From NCBI RefSeq assembly GCF_018919205.1, contig NZ_JAHLQN010000001.1, positions 2,046,001 through 2,110,000 of the forward strand: a stretch of DNA of 64,000 nt, in the 5' to 3' direction. How positions within the stretch are numbered: the stretch's first letter is position 1; every line of letters begins with the position of its first letter. The translations under genes and the position numbers were made by a program. This document shows, piece by piece, positions 1-10,265 of the stretch. The notes under the pieces were generated by a model that did not search any database, had not been told where the DNA came from, and saw only the letters and a program-made list of their open reading frames with translations. The stretch comes from Dysosmobacter acutus (GTDB lineage Bacteria; Bacillota; Clostridia; Oscillospirales; Oscillospiraceae).

Positions 1-14
1 AAAGGAGTGGGAGG

Positions 15-794
15 ATGCCGACTGTTCAGCAGATTGAAGCAAAGCTGTTCGAATTTGCCCCGCCGGACTTGAAAATGGACTGGGACAATGTGGGACTGCT
101 GGTGGGCGAGCCGGACCGGCTGGTGGAAAAAGTCCTGGTGGCTCTTGATATCACCTGGGAAGTGGCCGAGGAAGCGTCGCGGATCGGCGCGCAGCTCATT
201 GTGGCCCACCATCCGCTCATCAACTGCAAATGGCTGCCTGTGCAGACGGTGCGCAGCGACACACCCCAGGGCGCATTGCTGATCGCGCTGCTTAAAGGTG
301 ATATTTCCGCCATCTGTATGCATACCAATCTGGATGCGGCGTCAGGCGGCGTCAATGACGCTCTGGCGGCCGCCCTGCGGGTGAACGACCCTGGGCCGCT
401 GACCCGGGAGGGCATTGGGCGCGTGGGCACGTTGAGTGAGCCTGTGCCCCTCAGGCGGTTCGTTGCGGAAGTTTCCCGGTGCCTTCACTGCAACGGCCTG
501 CGCTATGCCGACGGCGGCAGAAGCGTCCATCGTGTGGCGGTGGGCGGCGGCGCCTGCGGCGATTTTGTGGATCAGGCCGTTGCGGCCGGCTGTGACACCT
601 TTGTCACCTCTGATCTCAGCTACCATGACTTTTTAGATGCCAGACCAAAGGGCATCAACTTGATTGACGCCGGACATTTTCCCACGGAGCAGGTGGTCTG
701 CCCGGTGATCATTGATACGTTAAAACAGGCGTTCCCGGAATTGGAGATCGTCTTGTCCGCTTCCCATGGGGAAGTGATTCAGTACTATGTATAA
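15..794 (+). CDS. NIF3-like dinuclear metal-centre protein (YqfO family)
   Basis: A 259-residue protein of the NIF3/YqfO/GTP cyclohydrolase I type 2 family, cytosolic, which forms hexamers with a two-metal site; the cellular role is poorly defined. Visible metal-site motifs are AHHPLI around residues 64-69, MHTNLDAASGGVND around 102-115 and a C-terminal DAGHFPTEQ block. The start at 15 follows AAAGGAG with good spacing. In Firmicutes this gene usually follows the tRNA(A22) methyltransferase gene, which would lie just off the left edge. It is 14 bp upstream of yebC and probably co-transcribed with it. Family assignment is firm; the biochemical activity is not. Confidence 0.93.
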   Translation: MPTVQQIEAKLFEFAPPDLKMDWDNVGLLVGEPDRLVEKVLVALDITWEVAEEASRIGAQLIVAHHPLINCKWLPVQTVRSDTPQGALLIALLKGDISAICMHTNLDAASGGVNDALAAALRVNDPGPLTREGIGRVGTLSEPVPLRRFVAEVSRCLHCNGLRYADGGRSVHRVAVGGGACGDFVDQAVAAGCDTFVTSDLSYHDFLDARPKGINLIDAGHFPTEQVVCPVIIDTLKQAFPELEIVLSASHGEVIQYYV

Positions 795-808
795 GGAGAG
801 GTTTACTT

Positions 809-1543
809 ATGTCCGGACATTCCAAATGGCATAATATCCAAAAGACCAAGGGCGCGGCGGACGCCAAGCGCTCCCAGGCCTTTACCAAGATTGCCCGTGA
901 GCTCATCGTTGCGGTGAAGGAGGGCGGCAGCGGCGACCCCAACAACAACTCCCGGCTGGCCACCGTCATTGCCAAGGCCAAGGCAGTGAACATGCCCAAC
1001 GACAATATCAAGCGCACCATTGACAAGGCGCTGGGCGCCGGCAATACGGACAACTACGAAAACGTAACCTATGAGGGCTACGGCCCCAACGGCGTGGCCG
1101 TGATCGTGGAGGCGCTGACCGACAACCGCCAGCGCACGGCTCCGGAGGTCCGCCACTACTTTGATAAGTTCGGCGGCAACCTGGGCGCTGTGGGCTGCGT
1201 CTCCTGGTCCTTTGACCGCAAGGGCGTTATTGTTATCGACAACTCCGAAGGGGAGCTGGAGGAGGATACCGTGATGATGGACGCCATAGAGGCCGGTGCC
1301 GCGGACTTTGAGGCGGACGGCGAGGCCCTGGAGATCACCACGGACCCCGACGCTTTCAACGATGTAGTCAAGGCGCTGGAAGCCAAAGGCTACAGCTTTG
1401 TGAACGCGGATATCGAGATGGTTCCTCAGAACTACGTGACCCTTGAGAGCGAGGACGACGTAAAGAACATGGAAAAGCTCATCGACTTCCTGGAGGAAAA
1501 CGACGACGTGCAGAACGTCTGGCACAACTGGCAGCAGGACTGA
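809..1543 (+). CDS. yebC: YebC/PmpR family DNA-binding/translation factor
   Basis: A 244-residue member of the YebC/PmpR family, described both as transcriptional regulators and, more recently, as ribosome-associated factors relieving stalls at proline-rich stretches. The N-terminus begins with the family signature MSGHSKWHNI and continues with the K/A-rich helical region; length is normal for the family. A GGAGAGG ribosome site precedes the ATG. It ends just before a strong rho-independent terminator, so it closes the short unit that includes the NIF3-like gene. Confidence 0.96.
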   Translation: MSGHSKWHNIQKTKGAADAKRSQAFTKIARELIVAVKEGGSGDPNNNSRLATVIAKAKAVNMPNDNIKRTIDKALGAGNTDNYENVTYEGYGPNGVAVIVEALTDNRQRTAPEVRHYFDKFGGNLGAVGCVSWSFDRKGVIVIDNSEGELEEDTVMMDAIEAGAADFEADGEALEITTDPDAFNDVVKALEAKGYSFVNADIEMVPQNYVTLESEDDVKNMEKLIDFLEENDDVQNVWHNWQQD

Positions 1544-1548
1544 CAGAA

Positions 1549-1585
1549 AAGGCGGGACCGGAATGAATCCGGTTCCGCCTTTTTC
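1549..1585 (+). terminator. Rho-independent terminator after yebC
   Basis: A GC-rich hairpin with arms AAGGCGG-ACCGGA / TCCGGT-CCGCCTT and an AATGA loop is followed by a run of T. It begins 6 bp after the yebC stop codon. Confidence 0.9.
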
Positions 1586-1593
1586 ATACGTGA

Positions 1594-1624
1594 GAGGCCG
1601 CCGGCGTATTACGCCAGCGGCCTC
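1594..1624 (-). terminator. Hairpin downstream of RNase P RNA
   Basis: A long GC-rich inverted repeat (GAGGCCGC-GGCG / CGCC-GCGGCCTC, loop TAATA on the minus strand) lies about 10 nt beyond the 3' end of rnpB. No clean T-run follows on the minus strand, so it may act as a 3' boundary or processing structure rather than a classical terminator. Confidence 0.55.
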
Positions 1625-1634
1625 GTGTACAGTG

Positions 1635-1983
1635 CGAGTGAGACTATAAGCCGGGTTCTGTATCTGACAGTCATCTATCTTGCCGTACTGTTGCCAATAC
1701 GGTCCAGCCACCCCGGGAGCGGTCGGGCAAACCATAGCTCCCATACCGGTGTTGCTCCGAATAGAGTTTACAGCGATGGGCACTCTCGAGCCATCGGGTG
1801 AGCTCTTACCTCACCTTTCCATCCTTACCAAAGCGGTTTGACCCGGTTTGGCGGTTTATTTCTGTTGCACTTTTCCTGAAGTCGCCTTCGGCGGGCGTTA
1901 CCCGTTATTCTTGCCCTGTGGAGCCCGGACTTTCCTCATAAGCGGCCTTTCGGCACAGCTTACGCGACTGTCTGTCTTACTCG
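1635..1983 (-). ncRNA. rnpB: RNase P RNA (catalytic M1-type RNA)
   Basis: The RNA component of RNase P, which matures tRNA 5' ends. On the minus strand the sequence contains the conserved GAGGAAAGTCCGGGCTCC block near the 5' end and ACAGAACCCGGCTTATAG near the 3' end. The two termini, CGAGTAAGAC and GTCTCACTCG, pair to form helix P1 with one mismatch, which fixes strand and ends. The length of about 349 nt suits a bacterial class A RNA. Open reading frames crossing this stretch on both strands are spurious. Confidence 0.95.
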
Positions 1984-1991
1984 TACGGTTT

Positions 1992-2020
1992 ATTGTATCG
2001 AATCCGGCGGAAAAAGTCAA
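1992..2020 (-). promoter_or_regulatory. Sigma-A promoter of rnpB
   Basis: On the minus strand: -35 TTGACT, 17-bp spacer, -10 TACAAT. The predicted start falls about 7 nt downstream, matching the 5' end of RNase P RNA deduced from helix P1. Confidence 0.85.
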
Positions 2021-2051
2021 TGAAAAAGCGGCCCATACAGACAGCTTTTCG

Positions 2052-2080
2052 TTGCGAAATACTGGAGGGGATGGTATAAT
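2052..2080 (+). promoter_or_regulatory. Sigma-A promoter of murD
   Basis: -35 TTGCGA, 17-bp spacer, -10 TATAAT, about 50 bp before the murD start. It is divergent from the rnpB promoter. Confidence 0.75.
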
Positions 2081-2131
2081 TTTAAAGTTAAAGTCCGCAG
2101 GGCGTCAGCCCCGCTTTTTGGAGGCAATCGT

Positions 2132-3514
2132 ATGAATCTTCAGGAATATCTCCACTCCATTCAGGATAAAACCGTGGCGGTGATCGGCATCGGCGTCAGC
2201 AACACGCCCCTGTTGGAGCTGCTGGCCAAGTCGAGTATCTCCGTGACCGCCTGCGATAAAAAAGAGAGGGATGCCTTGGGCGAGACAGCCGACCGTCTGG
2301 AATCCATGGGTGTCCAGCTCAAGCTGGGCCCCGGGTATCTCAGAGGCCTGCGCCAGGACATCATCTTCCGCACGCCGGGCCTGCGCCCCGATGTTCCGGA
2401 GCTTCTGGAGGCCAGAGAGCGGGGCAGCGTCATCACATCGGAGATGGAGGTCTTCTTTGAAGTATGCCCCTGTCCCATTCTTGCCGTATCCGGCAGCGAC
2501 GGCAAAACCACCACCACCACGGTGATTTCCGAATTTTTGAAGAAAGAGGGGAAAGGGGTCTACGTGGGCGGAAACATCGGCCACCCGCTGTTAGCGGAAG
2601 CAGGTCAGATGCGTCCGGAGGACGTGGCGGTTTTGGAGCTCTCCTCCTTCCAGCTGATGACCATGAACCGCAGCCCCCATGTGGCCGTGCTGACCAATCT
2701 GGCCCCTAATCACCTGGACGTTCACAAAGACATGGCGGAATATGTGGCGGCCAAGGAGAACCTTTTTCTCCATCAGTCCGATGACGATCTGGCGGTTTTC
2801 AACCGGGACAACAAGATCACCTACGAGCTCTCCAAGGAGGCAAGGGGGCGTGTGAGGCTGTTTTCACGCACCTGTGAGTTGGAGGAGGGCGTCTTTCTCC
2901 GGGGCGGCGCCATCGTCTGCCGCTCCGGCGGAACAGAGCGTGAAGTGCTGAAAACAGAGGATATTTTCCTGCCGGGCGTGCATAATATCGAAAACTATAT
3001 GGCCGCCATCGCGGCGGTGGAGGGCCTGGTCTCCGACGAAACCATCCGGGAGGTTGCAAGAACCTTCCAGGGAGTGGAGCACCGCATCGAACTGGTGCGC
3101 ACCCTCAGGGGCGTCCGCTACTACAACGATTCCATTGCCAGCAGCCCCTCCCGCACCATCGCCGGGCTCCGCTCTTTTCCGGAAAAGGTCATCCTGATCG
3201 CCGGCGGCTATGATAAGCACATTCCCTTTGACGTGCTGGGGCCCGAAATCGTGGAGCATGTCAAGCTGCTGATCCTTTGCGGCGCCACGGCCGATCAAAT
3301 CCGAGCCGCCGTGACGGGGGCTTCCAATTATCGGCCGGGCTGTCCGGAGATGGTGGAGGTCCACACCCTTCAGGAGGCGGTGGAGACCGCGTCCAATCGT
3401 GCGGTTTCCGGGGATGTGGTGACGCTTTCACCGGCCTGCGCGGCCTTTGACCAATTTCCCAATTTCATGGTGCGGGGAACGGCGTTCAAATCCATTGTCA
3501 ATGATTTGAAATAA
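2132..3514 (+). CDS. murD: UDP-N-acetylmuramoyl-L-alanine--D-glutamate ligase
   Basis: Cytoplasmic Mur ligase adding D-glutamate to UDP-MurNAc-L-Ala in peptidoglycan precursor synthesis. The 460-residue length and three-domain order are typical: an N-terminal Rossmann UDP-binding domain (GIGVSN near residues 19-24), a central ATPase domain with the P-loop GSDGKTTTT near 120-128 and the NLAPNHLDVH motif, and a C-terminal ligase domain with YNDSIASSPS and the GGYDK motif. It has its own sigma-A promoter. It stands apart from a dcw cluster and is followed by the sporulation gene yunB. Confidence 0.96.
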   Translation: MNLQEYLHSIQDKTVAVIGIGVSNTPLLELLAKSSISVTACDKKERDALGETADRLESMGVQLKLGPGYLRGLRQDIIFRTPGLRPDVPELLEARERGSVITSEMEVFFEVCPCPILAVSGSDGKTTTTTVISEFLKKEGKGVYVGGNIGHPLLAEAGQMRPEDVAVLELSSFQLMTMNRSPHVAVLTNLAPNHLDVHKDMAEYVAAKENLFLHQSDDDLAVFNRDNKITYELSKEARGRVRLFSRTCELEEGVFLRGGAIVCRSGGTEREVLKTEDIFLPGVHNIENYMAAIAAVEGLVSDETIREVARTFQGVEHRIELVRTLRGVRYYNDSIASSPSRTIAGLRSFPEKVILIAGGYDKHIPFDVLGPEIVEHVKLLILCGATADQIRAAVTGASNYRPGCPEMVEVHTLQEAVETASNRAVSGDVVTLSPACAAFDQFPNFMVRGTAFKSIVNDLK

Positions 3515-3558
3515 GGAAAAGCTGTCTTTGCATAGGCTTTCATGATGAGGTGAGGCCA

Positions 3559-6244
<2,686 letters not shown>

Positions 6245-6246
6245 GC

Positions 6247-6280
6247 AAAAGTGGTATCACTGTAAAGTGATATCACTTTC
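6247..6280. terminator. Bidirectional hairpin between ligA and the MoxR operon
   Basis: Inverted repeat AAGTGGTATCAC / GTGATATCACTT with a 6-nt loop, flanked by A- and T-rich bases on both sides, between two convergent genes. Its core closely resembles the hairpin at 10118-10143 at the other side of the MoxR operon. Confidence 0.65.
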
Positions 6281-6294
6281 TATGTATTGATTAA

Positions 6295-7632
6295 TCAGGT
6301 CGGATCAGACTGTGATGTAGTTTTATGAGTACTGCTCAGCTCTTTTATCCGCACGTGGAAGCTTTTGAAAGCCTGCCGAAGGACCGCCGTCCCCACCCGG
6401 CGCCGGATCAGCCGGGCCTGGGGGACAGGCTGCGGCGCACTGAGGCCAAACAGCGACTCATCCACCGCCGGAATCAGATCATTCAATGCGGCATACAGCT
6501 CCGGGTCGGCTCCGCGCTGCAGCCGGAGAAGGAAGTCTCTTGGCGTTTCACCGGCTTTTTTCCGCCATGGGCCTGAGCGGCATCTCCGGACCAGGCAATA
6601 GTACACCCCCGCCGGCATATTCCGTATCCGCCACAAGAAGATGCGCAGGTGCAGCCGGCGGCGCCATGCGGCCAACAGCCGTCTGAGACCTGCCCAAAGG
6701 GAAACCCGCTGACGCAGTGGAGCTGCGGCTGCCGGCCGCGCCGCTTTTCCGCCGATCCGCAGCTTTCCCAACTGGCGCAGCACCCAGACAAACAGCACCA
6801 GCAGCAACGCGCCGCAGAGAACCGCCAAAACAATTAGCATAGCCGGATTTGCCTCCAGGCTCTCCTGCGCGGCCTGGGGCAGTGAGACAGCTCCGGGTTC
6901 CATCGAAAGCTCTCCCTGCCCGCCCATTGGAATCAGGGAGCACAGGAAGAGCAAAATCTTCCACATCAGATCCGCCAGGAACCTGACGCCGGCAACAGCA
7001 GCGTTCCACAAGACCACCAAACCCTGGCCCGCCGGGGCGGCCGCAAAGCTGACAAGCAGCCAAACCAGGATAAAGATCACAAGAAACATGAGCGCCACAA
7101 TTCCCCATCCCCGCGCTCCCATCTGGCTTCCAGTCCGGTGGGAGATGATTCCCAAAATGGCTGCGGCGCATCCGGCGGCAATGGGAAGGCTCCAGAGGGT
7201 GGAGGCCCCGGTGAGTGAGAGGTAGCCGATGAACAGCACCAACAGCATCAGGCTGAGATCCAAGCACAGGATCAGGTAGGACAGCTTGGGCGGTTCCATA
7301 GCCAGCTGAGCGCCAAGTATCGTCAGCCAGAGGCAGATGATCCCCACAAACAGCAGCGACACCCATCCGCTTTCGCCACCTGAGAGCAGAACTGAAAGGA
7401 ACAGGGCAGTCCCCATGGACACATTGAGAAGCGTAAAGGAGCGCATGGTGTGCTCCCGATGCAAAAAGGCGCGATTCAGCCCATAGAGCACCGGGGCATA
7501 GATCATGAGAACCTGGGGATAGTAGGCGGCCGGGGTCCGCTCCCCCAGCGTCATCAGGTAATAGAGGGTGCAGAAGATACAGGCGGAGGAAAACAGGGTG
7601 GTCAACGCGGAGAGGGTGTGTTTTTCACGCAT
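6295..7632 (-). CDS. Multi-pass membrane protein with C-terminal DUF4129-like region
   Basis: A 445-residue protein with about seven hydrophobic segments in the first 230 residues, a proline/glycine loop, one further membrane segment near 270-290 and a soluble basic C-terminal region. The tail has the R-x-x-x-ETP-x-DFLLRL pattern typical of DUF4129 domains that end TgpA-type transglutaminases. I see no transglutaminase Cys-His-Asp motif, so this is the membrane and C-terminal part only. It is the last gene of a MoxR-DUF58-DUF4129 operon, overlapping the DUF58 gene by 8 bp. Such operons are thought to act in envelope quality control; the exact role is unknown. Confidence 0.75.
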   Translation of the reverse strand: MREKHTLSALTTLFSSACIFCTLYYLMTLGERTPAAYYPQVLMIYAPVLYGLNRAFLHREHTMRSFTLLNVSMGTALFLSVLLSGGESGWVSLLFVGIICLWLTILGAQLAMEPPKLSYLILCLDLSLMLLVLFIGYLSLTGASTLWSLPIAAGCAAAILGIISHRTGSQMGARGWGIVALMFLVIFILVWLLVSFAAAPAGQGLVVLWNAAVAGVRFLADLMWKILLFLCSLIPMGGQGELSMEPGAVSLPQAAQESLEANPAMLIVLAVLCGALLLVLFVWVLRQLGKLRIGGKAARPAAAAPLRQRVSLWAGLRRLLAAWRRRLHLRIFLWRIRNMPAGVYYCLVRRCRSGPWRKKAGETPRDFLLRLQRGADPELYAALNDLIPAVDESLFGLSAPQPVPQARLIRRRVGTAVLRQAFKSFHVRIKELSSTHKTTSQSDPT

Positions 7633-8902
7633 GGCCCTGACCCTCCTTTAAGCCGCAGAGGCACACCGTCTCAAAGCCTCCATAGGGCTCCGGCTCACAG
7701 TAGGTGAGCAGAGACAGACAGGTGTGATCCAAATGCCGCAGCAGTGTCCGATCGGTCAGCGAGGCGATATCATAGGAGATATAATAGAACCGTCCCACAT
7801 TTCCCGCAGCCTCATACAGTGTGTTCGTATCAAAGGCGGGAGCTTGGAGAAGGATGCTCCCGGAATTGGGGTCCCGCTTTGGTTCCATAGGCTGATAGGC
7901 AGCCAAAGCCCAGAGCAGCTCCTCTATGTGGGAAGAGGAGGGGAAGAGGTTGACCGGTTCACACTCTGCCCCGCGGCAGAGGCTGAGTCCGCAGGAAACC
8001 TGGCGCTCCGAGAGCAGGACAAGCTCGGAGGCCAGGATGCTGAGGGCGTCCTCCATCTCCTCCGGGTGTGGATCCGGCCCGCTGAAGCTCTCTCCGTCAA
8101 AAAGAAAGTGGACCGTCTGAGGCAGAATTTCCTCATACACGTTCACCGTCAGGGGAAGCCCCTGAGCCGCCAGACGCCAGTTGATGTGCTTGAAGGAGTC
8201 GGTGGTCATATAGTCCCGGGTGGAGCGTATGATGGTCGGGTCCTCCATCACGCCCCGGGTGCCGCTCTCCGTGTTCCAGAGATTGCGCAAAAAAAGGTCC
8301 GGCGCTACGTCAATGAGCCTGGGGTATACCGCAAACCGCGCATCCTTGTGAATGGAGCGCTCCACCTGAGTCAGGCCGAAACCATCGCCGGTGCGCAGCC
8401 GCCAGCCCTCCATGGAATAGATGCCCCGGCAGTTTGCGATCCAGCGGCTCTGAAAGCGGAGCGTCTCATACCAGAGGAAAAAGGAAAACCGCCGCTCACC
8501 CACCAGCGCGGAGGAGGCGCCGCTTCGTTCCAGCACGGGAGCTTCCCAATCATCGGGGGGACGGCAGTCCTCCGGCGTCAGACAGAGGGTTTTTGCCAGG
8601 GGAAAGAAGACCTCCAGCCAGATCACAGGCAGAAACTTTTCATTTCGCACCTCTATCTCAAAAACAGCCGTCTCACCCGGGAATAAGCCACGGCCGGCAT
8701 CGGAGACGGAGATGGAAAGCCTCCGAAGGGAGAGCACGGCCCACAGCCGGGAAACCCCGGAGAGAAGGAAGACGAACATCAGCGCGGCAGAGAGCTGCCT
8801 CTGATCAAAAAACGCCGCCAACACGCAAAAAAGCAGTTCCAGCCCCAGAGCCGGCAGGGAGACCAGATTGCTGGAACGGCTGAAAATCGGTTTATCCCTC
8901 AT
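7625..8902 (-). CDS. DUF58 domain-containing protein
   Basis: A 425-residue protein with two N-terminal membrane segments (about residues 13-50) and a C-terminal DUF58 region containing the family block YMTTDSFKHINWRLAAQ around residue 235. DUF58 proteins have a von Willebrand A-like fold and occur almost invariably next to MoxR AAA+ ATPases. It overlaps both neighbours (moxR stop and the DUF4129 gene start), which suggests translational coupling. The substrate is unknown. Confidence 0.88.
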   Translation of the reverse strand: MRDKPIFSRSSNLVSLPALGLELLFCVLAAFFDQRQLSAALMFVFLLSGVSRLWAVLSLRRLSISVSDAGRGLFPGETAVFEIEVRNEKFLPVIWLEVFFPLAKTLCLTPEDCRPPDDWEAPVLERSGASSALVGERRFSFFLWYETLRFQSRWIANCRGIYSMEGWRLRTGDGFGLTQVERSIHKDARFAVYPRLIDVAPDLFLRNLWNTESGTRGVMEDPTIIRSTRDYMTTDSFKHINWRLAAQGLPLTVNVYEEILPQTVHFLFDGESFSGPDPHPEEMEDALSILASELVLLSERQVSCGLSLCRGAECEPVNLFPSSSHIEELLWALAAYQPMEPKRDPNSGSILLQAPAFDTNTLYEAAGNVGRFYYISYDIASLTDRTLLRHLDHTCLSLLTYCEPEPYGGFETVCLCGLKEGQGHA

Positions 8903-9851
8903 GATCCAGCGTGTCCAGGGAGGGGGACGCCTCGGTCTGCTCCAATACCTCTTCCAGAACCTTGGCTGGCGTATTGCCGGAAAACCGTGCGCTGCTCTTT
9001 AAAATCAGACGATGTTCCAGCACAGGATGGGCCAAAAACTTGACGTCGTCCGGCGTCACATAGTCCCGGCCCGACATGGCCGCCCAGGCCTTTGCGGCCC
9101 GATAGAGGCTGCGGGTGGCGCGGGGGCTTGCCCCCATCATCAGCTGAGGGTGGCTGCGGGTCCTGTCCGCAAGCGCCACGATGTAATCCGCCACAGAGTC
9201 GGAGAGGTGGATGCCGGCAATCTGCCGCTGAGCCGATCTCAGCTCCGCGTCACTTGTGACAGCGCGCACGGAATCAAAGGGAATCTCATCTCCAAGACTG
9301 CGGAGCATTTGCCGTTCCTCCTCCGGCTGGGGATACCCCATACTGATTCGGATCAGGAATCGGTCCATCTGGGCGGCAGGGAGGCGGAACGTGCTCTCCG
9401 ATTCCACAGGGTTCTGTGTGGCCAGCACCAAAAAGGGAGAGGGAAGGGAAAAACGCTGCCCGTCAATAGAGATCTGGCGCTCTTCCATGGCCTCCAGCAG
9501 GGCGGACTGCGTGCGGGGTATGGCCCGGTTGATCTCATCGGCCAAGAGCAGGTTGGTCATGACAGGACCCTGGCGCATCTCAAAATCTCCCGTTTTCTGG
9601 TTGAATATCTGCATTCCGATGATGTCGCTGGGCAGCATGTCGGGCACAAATTGAACACGCCCGGAGCGGCAGCCAAGGGCAAGGGAAATGGTCTTCACCA
9701 GTGTGGTCTTACCCACGCCGGGCAGGTCATCCAAAAGCACATGGCCGTTGGCCAGCACAGCCATGATAATCAGCCTGATGCGATCGGATTTTCCCACAAT
9801 GATCTTTTCCGTCTCAGCTTGTATGTCCTGGGATAGCTTGCAAATGTCCAT
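8892..9851 (-). CDS. MoxR-family AAA+ ATPase
   Basis: A 319-residue AAA+ chaperone-like ATPase. It has Walker A LPGVGKTTLVK near residues 43-53, Walker B LLLADEINRAIPRTQSALLEA near 105-125, sensor 1 ATQNPVE near 145 and the C-terminal lid with GASPRATRSL. MoxR proteins act with DUF58 or VWA partners to remodel envelope or metal-loaded complexes. GAAGGAG lies 8 nt upstream of the ATG. It is the first gene of the operon; a 33-bp palindrome lies just upstream. Confidence 0.92.
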   Translation of the reverse strand: MDICKLSQDIQAETEKIIVGKSDRIRLIIMAVLANGHVLLDDLPGVGKTTLVKTISLALGCRSGRVQFVPDMLPSDIIGMQIFNQKTGDFEMRQGPVMTNLLLADEINRAIPRTQSALLEAMEERQISIDGQRFSLPSPFLVLATQNPVESESTFRLPAAQMDRFLIRISMGYPQPEEERQMLRSLGDEIPFDSVRAVTSDAELRSAQRQIAGIHLSDSVADYIVALADRTRSHPQLMMGASPRATRSLYRAAKAWAAMSGRDYVTPDDVKFLAHPVLEHRLILKSSARFSGNTPAKVLEEVLEQTEASPSLDTLDHEG

Positions 9852-9897
9852 ATAGAATGACTCCTTCAGGTGGAAATGGGTGTCTATGCGGCAGAGA

Positions 9898-9903
9898 AGT
9901 ATA
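9898..9903 (-). promoter_or_regulatory. Possible -10 element of the moxR operon
   Basis: TATACT on the minus strand, about 47 bp before the moxR ATG. No good -35 hexamer is visible; the expected position is occupied by the palindrome at 9906-9938. Weak call. Confidence 0.3.
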
Positions 9904-9905
9904 AT

Positions 9906-9938
9906 TATCTATTTCTGAGCTCAGCTCAGAAATAGATA
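9906..9938. promoter_or_regulatory. 33-bp perfect palindrome, possible operator
   Basis: Two 16-bp arms (TATCTATTTCTGAGCT and its exact complement) flank a single central C. It lies directly upstream of the possible moxR -10 and lacks a T-run, so an operator or regulatory hairpin is more likely than a terminator. Confidence 0.5.
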
Positions 9939-10112
9939 GACCCTGCCTGCATTCCGCTGACGGCTAAAATCTTGGGCAGGCCCAAAGAGCTATATGCCGT
10001 AAAACATTATTTTCTATAATAGCCGCTTTTTTTACAGAAGGCAAGCTTTCCCGAAAAAGTACGCGCCGGGTTTAATGTTTAAAAGATAAAAAACTATAGA
10101 AGAAGTGCATGC

Positions 10113-10143
10113 AAAAAGGGGTATCACAATAAAGTGATACCCC
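10113..10143 (-). terminator. Terminator of the cotJC 3' part
   Basis: Stem GGGGTATCAC / GTGATACCCC with loop AATAAA, followed on the minus strand by TTTTT. It lies 16 bp beyond the cotJC stop codon and would end the cotJ transcript once the gene is rejoined. Confidence 0.85.
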
Positions 10144-10158
10144 TTAACAGCAGTTGAT

Positions 10159-10239
10159 TTACTTGTCAAATGATGGGTTCATATAGTAGACATTCTTTTC
10201 ATCCAGACGATCCTTCACCAGACGCAGGCCCTCGCCGAA
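10159..10239 (-). pseudogene. cotJC: cotJC 3' fragment (split gene, rejoinable)
   Basis: The minus strand encodes the last residues of a CotJC manganese-catalase-like coat protein: FGEGLRLVKDRLDEK followed by NVYYMNPSFDK and a TAA at 10161-10159. This matches the usual C-terminus of the family. It has no start of its own and is in frame with the 5' part at 29709-30232 if the two copies of the 8-bp repeat are fused. I call it one part of a split gene rather than a decayed relic, because the frame is intact and the terminator is still in place just downstream. Confidence 0.88.
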
Positions 10240-10252
10240 GCGTACAAGATGG
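10232..10252. other. Left attachment site of the element
   Basis: Core TCGCCGAA (10232-10239), shared as a direct repeat with 29709-29716. It overlaps an inward arm AAGCGTACAAGATGG (10238-10252) that is the exact inverse complement of the arm at 29690-29704. This is the layout expected of a serine-integrase hybrid site. Confidence 0.85.
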
Positions 10253-10265
10253 GCATAAGTTGGTT

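Larger units (their letters stand above)
9852..10112. other. Intergenic region upstream of moxR
   Basis: About 260 bp without a gene. It holds the moxR ribosome site, a possible -10 and a perfect palindrome near 9900-9938. The remainder (9940-10112) is increasingly AT-rich, with runs of T and A and short self-complementary stretches, but no gene or recognisable RNA motif. Confidence 0.6.

Noticed and set aside
803..1783. 326-codon minus-strand frame over yebC and rnpB
   Set aside because: Antisense to yebC and running into RNase P RNA; no ribosome site and repetitive Val/Leu composition typical of GC-rich shadows.
1848..2135. 95-codon plus-strand frame
   Set aside because: Lies largely within the RNase P RNA gene and its promoter region.
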